From: Pseudomonadota bacterium
GTDB taxonomy: Bacteria > Pseudomonadota > Gammaproteobacteria > Burkholderiales > Ferrovaceae
Direction of reading: 5' to 3'
Length of the DNA stretch: 35,587 nt
Assembly: GCA_021850135.1 (NCBI GenBank)
Contig: JAJZRV010000013.1
Location: 1-35,587, forward strand
Part shown: positions 29,434-35,587 of the stretch, one piece after another
Layout of the letters: each line of letters starts with the position of its first letter
Numbering within the stretch: position 1 is the first letter of the stretch
Translations under genes and position numbers: made by a program
The notes under the pieces: generated by a model
Told to the model about the DNA's origin: nothing
The model's database searches: none
What the model saw: the letters and a program-made list of their open reading frames with translations, nothing else

Positions 29434-31231
29434 CCAGCTTGAAATGGTAGTGGAGCACGCCCCTGAAACGTTTCACCACCTGCAGGCTGTCGCGCAACAA
29501 ATCGCGCTCCAACGTGCTCAGCGAAGCCATGTGCACGATATTGTCCGGGCGCTGTTCCAGTGAAATCTGGTGGAGGCCCTGTTTGAGACGAATATCCATC
29601 AGGTAATACAAAGACTCCTTGAGGTCGATGGCTAGATCACCAGGGATTCTCTCGATCTGGGCCAGGGCCTCGATGCGTTCTGCCGTGCTGATGCAGACCA
29701 GACGGGATTCCAGCGCTAGACTCCGGACCCCATGCACGATCGGAAAGATGCCCAGTTTCTTGATATCCAGCTCCCCCCCTTCGCCGTCGCCGCGCAACAG
29801 GCGGGACCACCAGCTGCTCTGTTCAGAGAAACTGTCTGCGGCTCTGGCAAAGTGGGCAAAGAAGCTTGGCATGTCTTGCAGTGAGCGGTAAAAAAAGTCC
29901 TTGAGATCCTGCAGCAATGCCTGATCGCCACAGACCGCCACGGCGTCGGAGAATATGGCCAGGCGCATATGGGTTTCCGCGCTGGGGTGGAAAATCCACT
30001 TCCTGATCGTGTCCTTGAAATCATCCAGGTTCTGGCACCAAAGCGGGTTGCGCATCATGACACCCCCCAGGCAAGGGGGGTAACCAAAGTCACACAACGC
30101 ATCGTTGAACGCTGCGGTCAACCGCATCACATCGGGGGAGTGGTAACCATTGCGCAGGATCAACCCATTGTCCTGGTCCGTTTTCAGGATCTGCTCCCCC
30201 CGACCTTCGCTTCCCATCACGATCATGCAGCTGTTCTCGATCAATTCCGGGGGGGCTATGAACTGCCAGAGACGGGTAAAGATCTTGGCGTTGAGCTCCT
30301 GTACGAGGCGCGCAATCATGCTGACCTTGACCTCACTTTCGCTCAAAAGCTGGATCAGGCGCTGGATGTTTGTGCAGGCGCGTTTGAGTTCGTCCTGTGT
30401 TCGCGCCTGCTGAACCTGGTGCCAGATCAGGTGGGAATGGTTTGAAATGAAACTCAGCAGATCCAGCTGTTCCATGACCCCGACGATTTCTTCCTGTCGC
30501 TTGACCACGATACGGTGGACACCGTGCCGGATCATCAGGATCAGGGCGTCAAATACCGCATCATCCTGGGATACTTCGATCAATTCCCAAGTGGCGAGTT
30601 GACCCACCGACAAGCCATGCGGGTCACGATCCGCAAGTATGGCCTTGCGCACATCGGTGGAAGTAAAGATACCGTAGCGTTCTTCGCCTCGAACCAGGAC
30701 GTTGGACAGTTGCTCGTCTTCAAAAATGCGCGCCACACTGAAAACGTCCATCTCTTGGGGCACAAAGCGGGGAGGGCGGACGAAAGCCTGGTCGATGCGT
30801 GCCAGCATGAGCGAATGGAGTTCCCGTTGGGACCGTCGCTCGGTCAACGCCCGCATTTTCTGGGAAATGTCGGAAAACAGCAGGGCACCAAAATTGGCAT
30901 TCGCCGCGATGAGCTTCTTTATGGTGGGTTTTGGCACCAGATAGACAATCAGTTCCTCGGCGGCCGTAAACACACCGGTCACACTCCCCGAGATCAACCC
31001 GCGCCCGTCAAAACACTCGTCCTTGCTGTAGACGCAGACCACTTCCTCTTGCTCGGTCTGCTGCACGTGGCCCTTGATGATCACGAACAGATGTGTGGGT
31101 TCATCCCCTTGGGACAGGATGACTTCCCCTTCCGGGTAGTAACCGATATCCACGCTATCGCGAACCCACCGCTGCTGTTCGCCGGTCAGCCCGTCAAAGG
31201 GGACTGCGTTGAAATTGAAGGATTTTGGCAT
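29423..31231 (-). CDS. cNMP-binding/CBS/DUF294 putative nucleotidyltransferase signalling protein
   Basis: This 602-residue cytoplasmic protein has four parts. A cyclic-nucleotide-binding-like domain (about 10-130, PEGEVILSQGDEPTHLFVIIKGHV) comes first, then a CBS pair (about 155-270). A DUF294 nucleotidyltransferase core has GSEGRGEQ near residue 340 and TDQDNGLI. The DUF294 C-terminal helical domain follows. The GS-x-GR...D-x-D pattern is kept, so catalysis is plausible. In other proteobacteria such proteins sit with a DnaQ-like exonuclease near acetate permease and acetyl-CoA synthetase genes, as seen in part here. Its substrate is unknown. It diverges from argH. Confidence 0.88.
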   Translation of the reverse strand: MPKSFNFNAVPFDGLTGEQQRWVRDSVDIGYYPEGEVILSQGDEPTHLFVIIKGHVQQTEQEEVVCVYSKDECFDGRGLISGSVTGVFTAAEELIVYLVPKPTIKKLIAANANFGALLFSDISQKMRALTERRSQRELHSLMLARIDQAFVRPPRFVPQEMDVFSVARIFEDEQLSNVLVRGEERYGIFTSTDVRKAILADRDPHGLSVGQLATWELIEVSQDDAVFDALILMIRHGVHRIVVKRQEEIVGVMEQLDLLSFISNHSHLIWHQVQQARTQDELKRACTNIQRLIQLLSESEVKVSMIARLVQELNAKIFTRLWQFIAPPELIENSCMIVMGSEGRGEQILKTDQDNGLILRNGYHSPDVMRLTAAFNDALCDFGYPPCLGGVMMRNPLWCQNLDDFKDTIRKWIFHPSAETHMRLAIFSDAVAVCGDQALLQDLKDFFYRSLQDMPSFFAHFARAADSFSEQSSWWSRLLRGDGEGGELDIKKLGIFPIVHGVRSLALESRLVCISTAERIEALAQIERIPGDLAIDLKESLYYLMDIRLKQGLHQISLEQRPDNIVHMASLSTLERDLLRDSLQVVKRFRGVLHYHFKLDAL

Positions 31232-31251
31232 GGGACGTAGGCCTTGGATGC

Positions 31252-31259
31252 ACTATACT
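31252..31259. promoter_or_regulatory. Overlapping divergent -10 elements, DUF294 gene / argH
   Basis: TATACT reads rightward at 31254-31259 and TATAGT leftward at 31257-31252, sharing four base pairs. Predicted leaders are about 28 nt for argH and about 14 nt for the DUF294 gene. The -35 matches are weak in both directions. Confidence 0.4.
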
Positions 31260-31293
31260 TCACCAGCGTTAATTAGTAATCAGGATGCTTCTC

Positions 31294-32703
31294 ATGACCC
31301 AAAACAGCAAGCCCGGCCCGGGTTCCCCATCAAAAACATGGTCTGGACGGTTTTCCGTCCCCATTGCAGAATCCGTCAAAGCCTATACGGCATCGGTCCA
31401 GTTTGACCGCCGACTCGCGGAATTCGATATCCAGGGGTCTCTCGCACATGCCCAGATGCTGAGCGAAGCGGGCCTGATTTCGCCGGAAGATCTCCTGGCG
31501 ATCCAGTCTGGCATGGCAACCCTCCTCGACGAGGTTCGGGGCGGCCAATTCCCCTGGAATCTGGACGATGAGGACGTTCACCTGAATATCGAACGTCGGC
31601 TGACCCAGCTTATCGGCGATGCGGGCAAGCGGCTGCACACCGCCCGTTCCAGAAATGACCAGGTCGCAACAGACATCCGGCTGTACTTGCGTCACGAAAT
31701 TGACCACCTCGATGTCCTGTTACGCGCCGTCCAGTCGGCCTTGCTGGACCTAGCCGAGCGTCACGCAGATACACCCATGCCCGGGTTCACCCATCTGCAG
31801 GTCGCGCAACCCGTCACTTTCGGCCACCACATGATGGCTTATGTGGAGATGTTCGGCCGCGACCGGGAGCGATTGTCGGATTGTCGCCATCGCGTCAACC
31901 GCTTGCCCCTGGGTGCGGCAGCGCTCGCCGGCACCAGTTACCCCATCCGTCGGGAACGGGTCGCAGAGCTGCTGGGGTTTGAGGCACTCTGCCAAAACTC
32001 CCTGGATGCCGTCTCCGATCGCGATTTTGCCATTGAATTCTGTGCGGTCGGGGCCCTGATCATGACCCACGTTTCCCGGCTTTCAGAGGAGCTTGTGCTT
32101 TGGATGAGCCCCAGATACGGCTTTATCCGGATCGGCGATGCTTTCTGTACCGGTTCGTCCATCATGCCCCAAAAGCGCAACCCTGACGTTCCCGAGCTTG
32201 CCAGAGGCAAAACCGGGCGCGTCACGGGTCACCTGATGGCGCTCCTGACGCTGATGAAGGGGCAGCCTCTGGCCTATAACAAGGATAACCAGGAGGACAA
32301 AGAACCCCTTTTCGACACGGCAGACACCCTGGTGGCCACCCTGTCCATCTTTGCCGAAATGCTGCGGGACATCGCCGTCAACAAGGAGGCCATGCGCCGT
32401 GCCGCCCTGGAAGGATTCTCCACGGCGACCGACTTGGCCGACTACCTGGTCAAGAAGGGAATGCCCTTCAGGGATGCCCATGAGGTGGTGGCCCGTGCCG
32501 TTCGACTGGCCGAGGAGCAGAACTGCGACCTGTCGGACCTGTCTTTGGAAACGCTCAAGGGGTTTTCGAAAACCATCGGGGAGGATGTCTTTGCCGTCCT
32601 TACCATCGAAGGCTCCCTGGCAAGCCGCAATGTGACTGGCGGGACCGCCCCTGAACAGGTTCTGGCAGCCATAAAGGCAGCCCGGGTCACTCTGTCACGC
32701 TGA
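31294..32703 (+). CDS. argH: Argininosuccinate lyase
   Basis: ArgH splits argininosuccinate into arginine and fumarate, the last step of arginine synthesis. The 469-residue product belongs to the fumarase/aspartase superfamily. It has the N-terminal SKTWSGRFS, the conserved [12 protein letters not shown] and [10 protein letters not shown] segments, and the signature [12 protein letters not shown] from residue 287, which holds the catalytic serine. ATG 31294 is chosen because CAGGA lies 8 nt upstream; ATG 31285 is in frame. Its end overlaps the convergent marR gene by 17 nt. Confidence 0.97.
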   Translation: MTQNSKPGPGSPSKTWSGRFSVPIAESVKAYTASVQFDRRLAEFDIQGSLAHAQMLSEAGLISPEDLLAIQSGMATLLDEVRGGQFPWNLDDEDVHLNIERRLTQLIGDAGKRLHTARSRNDQVATDIRLYLRHEIDHLDVLLRAVQSALLDLAERHADTPMPGFTHLQVAQPVTFGHHMMAYVEMFGRDRERLSDCRHRVNRLPLGAAALAGTSYPIRRERVAELLGFEALCQNSLDAVSDRDFAIEFCAVGALIMTHVSRLSEELVLWMSPRYGFIRIGDAFCTGSSIMPQKRNPDVPELARGKTGRVTGHLMALLTLMKGQPLAYNKDNQEDKEPLFDTADTLVATLSIFAEMLRDIAVNKEAMRRAALEGFSTATDLADYLVKKGMPFRDAHEVVARAVRLAEEQNCDLSDLSLETLKGFSKTIGEDVFAVLTIEGSLASRNVTGGTAPEQVLAAIKAARVTLSR

Positions 32704-33280
32704 GATACCCCGTCTTGGGCACCTGCTCCCGGCATATTTTCCGGGTTTCCGGGCCTGAGAGCCGTTCGCCAAACCAGGTACAGTGGTGAATGCGCTGGCT
32801 TTTTCTTTGGCAGTAGACGCAAGTACTGCAAACGCCAAAGGGGGGGCCGCCATTGTAATTTTGCAGTTCGTAGAGGATGGTTCTCAGCACTGAAACGCTG
32901 TATCTGACCCGGTTGGCGCTGATGTCCCGGGTTGCTGTTTGCCATAACGCCGCCGGACTGGATTCGCTCAGAAATGCTTCTCCCAGCGGACTGAGGCGCA
33001 GCCTGACCACGCGTTTGTCGATTTCATCCTGATAGCGCTCGATCAGCCCCCGGCGGTCCAGCAGCAACAGGCTTTGGGATACGGTGCCCTTGGTCAGGCC
33101 AAGATACTCAGCCAGCGCCTGTGGGGTGTTGCTGAAGCGATTGGCCTGCTCCAGAAACATCAAGGCCTGGACATGAACAGGCTGCAGTCCCTCATCGCTG
33201 CCGATGCGCCGAAACTCAGAGCGCATCAGGTTTGCGAGGCGATCCACAAGATCAAGTAGGACAACCGGGTTTTTGAGCAT
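32687..33280 (-). CDS. MarR-type winged-helix regulator with cysteine-rich C-terminus
   Basis: This 197-residue regulator has a MarR fold: a dimerisation helix at the N-terminus and a winged helix at about residues 50-100 ([32 protein letters not shown], then the wing [13 protein letters not shown]). It extends past the MarR core with a tail containing C151, C154, C157, C167 and C183 (CSTCVYC, HHC, ICREQ). The tail could bind zinc, an iron-sulfur cluster or heme, or sense redox. The ligand and targets are unknown. The gene has no Shine-Dalgarno and its promoter predicts a leaderless mRNA. Its 3' end overlaps argH by 17 nt. Confidence 0.87.
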   Translation of the reverse strand: MLKNPVVLLDLVDRLANLMRSEFRRIGSDEGLQPVHVQALMFLEQANRFSNTPQALAEYLGLTKGTVSQSLLLLDRRGLIERYQDEIDKRVVRLRLSPLGEAFLSESSPAALWQTATRDISANRVRYSVSVLRTILYELQNYNGGPPFGVCSTCVYCQRKSQRIHHCTWFGERLSGPETRKICREQVPKTGYLSVTE

Positions 33281-33286
33281 GGAATG

Positions 33287-33315
33287 ATGCTAGCGAGTCA
33301 ATACCATTTTGTCAA
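33287..33315 (-). promoter_or_regulatory. Promoter of the marR-type gene
   Basis: Reading leftward, a perfect TTGACA (33315-33310), a 17-bp spacer and TAGCAT (33292-33287) end 6 nt before the ATG at 33280. Transcription would start at or next to the start codon. Confidence 0.65.
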
Positions 33316-33355
33316 AAAATCAAATTTTGATTTTTTTAGTATCGGATCAATACCA
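33294..33355. repeat. Direct repeats in the marR promoter
   Basis: CGAGTCAATACCA (33294-33306) and CGGATCAATACCA (33343-33355) match at 11 of 13 positions and are 49 bp apart. The first copy overlaps the -10/spacer and the second lies upstream of the -35. They look like paired half-operators. Confidence 0.55.
33314..33336. repeat. Perfect inverted repeat over the marR -35
   Basis: AAAAAATCAAA (33314-33324), a single T, and TTTGATTTTTT (33326-33336) form an 11-bp perfect palindrome whose left end overlaps the TTGACA box. It could be an operator or an UP-like AT-rich tract. It has no T-run geometry expected of a terminator for any flanking gene. Confidence 0.5.
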
Positions 33356-33357
33356 CA
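33335..33357. promoter_or_regulatory. Operator-like palindrome upstream of marR
   Basis: TTTAGTATCG, GAT, CAATACCACA. The left half is identical, and the right half 7 of 10, to the perfect palindrome at 35060-35082 before the histone-like gene. The most likely binder is the MarR-type protein itself; this is inferred from position. Confidence 0.5.
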
Positions 33358-33574
33358 GACCACCTATCCCCCTGAAAATCGAGGTTTTTTTGTCTAAATA
33401 GCCCTTTTTCACCATGAGTCAACCCTATTTTTCAGAGTTGTTGCATATTCGCCAACACCCCTGAACCCCTTATTTGGCGCGGGTTTTGACGATGCCATTG
33501 TTTTTCTTGTGGGCTGGAGAGGCGCAAAACACCGGATAAACGGCACCAAAGTCCCGTGTGATAGACTTTTGATC
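33358..33574. other. Intergenic region upstream of lptM
   Basis: I see no gene here. It contains T-rich tracts, a TTGACG at about 33487 without a matching -10 at usual spacing, and TAGACT near 33562 that may be the lptM -10. A 16-codon ATG frame at 33414 lacks a ribosome binding site. Confidence 0.5.
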
Positions 33575-33751
33575 ATGAATGACCTGATTTTATTACCTCG
33601 GCGTCGTGCTCTGGCACTCGCCATGACAACGTTTTTGTCGGGATGCGGACTCAAAGGCGCCCTGACTCTCCCTAAACCTGCGCCCGAGCCGACGACCGCA
33701 CCGCGGCCGGACACGCAAAAGCCCAAGACTCCCGACACTTCGACACCATAA
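33575..33751 (+). CDS. lptM: LPS translocon lipoprotein LptM (YifL/LppL)
   Basis: LptM is a small outer-membrane lipoprotein that helps mature the LptDE translocon. The 58-residue product has a basic start (PRRR), a short hydrophobic stretch and lipobox LSGC with C24. The family hallmark CGLKGALTLP follows directly, then a proline/threonine-rich tail. Length and motif fit YifL. Its TAA overlaps the lysA ATG (TAATG). The lptM-lysA pairing is widespread in proteobacteria. Confidence 0.92.
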   Translation: MNDLILLPRRRALALAMTTFLSGCGLKGALTLPKPAPEPTTAPRPDTQKPKTPDTSTP

Positions 33752-35022
33752 TGCCCGACCATTTCCTTCCCGCTGGTTTTTCACGCGTTCACGGCGAACT
33801 GCACGTCGAGTCCCTCCCCCTGAAGGACCTGGCCGAACGCTTCGGTACACCATGCTACGTCTATTCCAAGGCGGCCATATCCGCGTCGTTTGGGGAATTT
33901 GAGGAAGCTTTTGCCACACTTCATCCGCTCATTTGCTATGCCGTCAAAGCCAACGGCAACCTGAGCATCCTGAGCCTGCTCGCCAGACTGGGCGCTGGTT
34001 TCGATATCGTTTCGGGGGGGGAGCTGAGCCGTGTTCTGGCTGCAGGAGGCGATCCGGGCAAAGTCGTCTTCTCGGGCGTAGGCAAATCCGCGGCAGAAAT
34101 GGCGCAGGCGCTCCGCGCCGGGGTGCTGTGCTTCAACGTGGAATCGGCCGCCGAGCTGGAGCGCCTGTCGCAGGTGGCCTCGGCTTTGGGCCTTGTTGCG
34201 CCTGTCTCATTGCGGGTCAACCCCGATGTGGATCCTGGCACGCACCCCTATATCGCCACCGGGCTCAAGAACAGCAAGTTTGGCGTGGCCTACGTGGATG
34301 CCCTGGCGCTTTACCAAAGGGCGGCGCGTCTTCCCGGCATCCGGGTGACCGGCATCGACTGCCACATTGGATCCCAAATCACCGAGCTGCCTCCTTTTGT
34401 CGCAGCGCTCGAGAAGATTCTGGCACTGGTTGACGCGCTCTCGAATGCAGGCATTCCCCTGCATCACCTGGATCTGGGCGGCGGCGTGGGTATCCGCTAT
34501 CGTGACGAGACACCCATCGTGCTAAAGGACTACGCACGTGAGGTGGCCTCCCGTTTGGAAGGGTTTGGCGGACGCCTGCTGCTTGAACCGGGGCGCCGCA
34601 TCATCGGCAACGGCGGACTGCTTCTGACACGCGTGGAGTACCTTAAAACCTCGCCGGAACACCGTTTTGCCATCGTGGATGCCGCCATGAACGACCTGAT
34701 TCGCCCCTCGCTTTACGAAGCATGGCATGAAATCGTTCCTGTCAGCACAAACACCGCCCCAACGGCCGTGATGGACGTCGTCGGCCCGGTGTGCGAAACC
34801 GGCGACATTCTAGGCTCGGCGCGTGAACTCGCTGTTGCCGAGGGTAGCCTCCTGGCCATCCTCTCCGCCGGCGCCTATGGCGCTTCCATGGGCTCAAACT
34901 ACAATGCCCGCCCCCGCCCCCCGGAGGTGTTGGTGGACGGGAACCGCGCCCACCTCATCCGGCGCCGCGAATCCATCGAAGACCTTTACCGTGCCGAGTT
35001 ACCGATCAGCGACCTGCTGTGA
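33751..35022 (+). CDS. lysA: Diaminopimelate decarboxylase LysA
   Basis: LysA decarboxylates meso-diaminopimelate to lysine. It is a PLP enzyme of alanine-racemase fold type. The 423-residue product has the PLP lysine K66 in CYAVKANGN, plus HIGSQI, the phosphate-binding GGGVGIRY and EPGRRIIGNGG. GPVCETGD carries the active-site cysteine at the dimer interface. A G8 run at 34014-34021 encodes part of SGGELSR. dapF, often next in this operon, is not present; the histone-like gene follows instead. Confidence 0.97.
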   Translation: MPDHFLPAGFSRVHGELHVESLPLKDLAERFGTPCYVYSKAAISASFGEFEEAFATLHPLICYAVKANGNLSILSLLARLGAGFDIVSGGELSRVLAAGGDPGKVVFSGVGKSAAEMAQALRAGVLCFNVESAAELERLSQVASALGLVAPVSLRVNPDVDPGTHPYIATGLKNSKFGVAYVDALALYQRAARLPGIRVTGIDCHIGSQITELPPFVAALEKILALVDALSNAGIPLHHLDLGGGVGIRYRDETPIVLKDYAREVASRLEGFGGRLLLEPGRRIIGNGGLLLTRVEYLKTSPEHRFAIVDAAMNDLIRPSLYEAWHEIVPVSTNTAPTAVMDVVGPVCETGDILGSARELAVAEGSLLAILSAGAYGASMGSNYNARPRPPEVLVDGNRAHLIRRRESIEDLYRAELPISDLL

Positions 35023-35059
35023 CGATCCACTCGCATTTGAAAACCCGTAACAACCAAAT

Positions 35060-35082
35060 TTTAGTATCGTTTCGATACTAAA
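35060..35082. promoter_or_regulatory. Perfect palindromic operator-like site before the histone-like gene
   Basis: TTTAGTATCG (35060-35069), TTT, CGATACTAAA (35073-35082) form a perfect 10-bp inverted repeat with a 3-bp centre. It lies 37 bp after lysA and 213 bp before the next start codon. The same half-site occurs upstream of the marR-type gene. It has no terminator-like T-tract. Confidence 0.6.
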
Positions 35083-35295
35083 CCCAACATGATCGGTCAA
35101 AATAATCTTTGTTATGCATCGCTGAATGCTCCTATCGCTAATTTTCTGAAATAGAATCCAATCACCAAGAGGCATGCACTGGTGTTCTCAAGTGCCCTTC
35201 GTGTGGGTTCATCGGAAACGATCGATTGGTCCCACTTGGTAGTGCAAAGCACGAACGATCTGGAACAACCGATCAATACTGACAAGGAGTCAACG
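35083..35295 (+). other. Leader/promoter region of the histone-like gene
   Basis: TAGAAT at 35152-35157 is the best -10 candidate, but no good -35 stands 16-18 bp upstream. GATCAATAC at 35271-35279 repeats a 9-nt word found in the marR promoter. AAGGAG at 35284-35289 is the ribosome binding site. I see no other gene here. Confidence 0.45.
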
Positions 35296-35587
35296 ATGGT
35301 AGCAGCCAAGAAGAAACCCGCAGCCAAGAAACCTGCGGCCAAGAAGACAGTCGCCAAGAAGGCCGCGGCCCCCAAGAAGGTCGTAGCCAAGAAAGCCGCA
35401 GCCCCCAAGAAGGCTGCAGCCAAGAAACCCGCAGCCAAAAAAGCCGCAGCCAAGAAACCCGCAGCCAAAAAGGCCGCTCCCAAGAAAGCTGCAGCCAAGA
35501 AACCCGCAGCCAAAAAGGCCGTAGCCAAGAAGCCCGCAGCCAAAAAGGCCGCCCCCAAGAAAGCTGCAGCCAAGAAACCCGCAGCCA
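35296..35587 (+). CDS. Histone H1-like lysine/alanine-rich DNA-binding protein (cut by window edge)
   Basis: The ATG at 35296, with AAGGAG 6 nt upstream, opens a frame that runs off the right edge after 97 codons. The visible protein starts MVAAKKKPAAKKPAAKKTVA and is built only of A, K, P, V, T and M, in repeats of the type AAKKPAAKK and AAPKKAAA. This is the composition of bacterial H1-like nucleoid proteins (AlgP, HctB and BpH1 type), which bind DNA through their lysines. The full length and the C-terminus are not visible. The repeats make length variation between strains likely. Confidence 0.88.
   Translation, partial: MVAAKKKPAAKKPAAKKTVAKKAAAPKKVVAKKAAAPKKAAAKKPAAKKAAAKKPAAKKAAPKKAAAKKPAAKKAVAKKPAAKKAAPKKAAAKKPAA
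35302..35587 (+). repeat. Tandem degenerate codon repeats in the histone-like gene
   Basis: Units of GCAGCCAAGAAACCC and GCAGCCAAAAAGGCC recur with small changes through the whole visible reading frame, encoding A-A-K-K-P and A-A-K-K-A blocks. They could recombine or slip. Confidence 0.85.

Noticed and set aside
33314-33336. A/T palindrome considered as a terminator
   Set aside because: The stem is almost all A-T and no flanking gene ends toward it, so an operator or promoter element is more likely.
33414-33464. Sixteen-codon ORF upstream of lptM
   Set aside because: There is no ribosome binding site, no overlap with lptM and no recognisable peptide pattern.
35112-35573. Minus-strand alanine/phenylalanine-rich frame resembling membrane repeats
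   Set aside because: It is the exact complement of the lysine/alanine repeats of the histone-like gene, which has a good ribosome binding site and known family composition.

Overview
The window is a dense, GC-rich stretch of a Gram-negative chromosome. It holds about 37 protein genes and one tRNA, with almost no spacer. Gene content and order point to a betaproteobacterium: kef-kdsD-kdsC-lptCAB-rpoN-hpf-ptsN-hprK-rapZ, rph-rdgB-hemW facing yicC-gmk-rpoZ-spoT-ridA-recG-ubiA, lptM-lysA, and a lysine/alanine-rich histone H1-like gene. A Nitrosomonadales-like lineage is my guess, at low confidence. Nearly everything is core housekeeping. I see no insertion sequence, phage, CRISPR array or obvious genomic island.

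Layout. A CPA2 potassium/proton antiporter, cut by the left edge, runs leftward (1-1542). A ten-gene rightward operon follows (1566-9034): Kdo precursor synthesis (kdsD, kdsC), LPS transport (lptC, lptA, lptB), sigma-54 (rpoN), hibernation factor (hpf), nitrogen-PTS EIIA (ptsN), HPr kinase (hprK) and rapZ. mutY and a tRNA-Gly(CCC) just 4 nt upstream of it run leftward (8969-10150). thiS-thiG-trmB run rightward (10245-11932). The tightly overlapped leftward operon rph-rdgB-hemW-ogt (14965 down to 11929) faces away from the rightward run yicC-gmk-rpoZ-spoT-ridA-recG-ubiA (15072-22237).

A small outer-membrane barrel gene and dacB run leftward (22245-24302). groES-groEL run rightward from a sigma-70 promoter with a textbook CIRCE operator, ending at a strong terminator. 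A DUF485/ActP acetate-uptake pair (26717-28752) converges on a leftward pair made of a cNMP/CBS/DUF294 nucleotidyltransferase and a DEDDh exonuclease. The right end carries argH, a leftward MarR regulator with a cysteine-rich tail, lptM-lysA, and the start of the histone-like gene, cut by the right edge.

The points most worth a second look are regulatory. A palindromic operator-like sequence occurs in perfect form upstream of the histone-like gene and in degenerate form in the marR promoter. The marR promoter predicts a leaderless mRNA. A tRNA abuts the start codon of mutY. A 30-codon ORF with a perfect Shine-Dalgarno overlaps the start of the acetate-transport operon. Two divergent gene pairs share back-to-back -10 elements. 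I did not find a clearly new multi-gene system.
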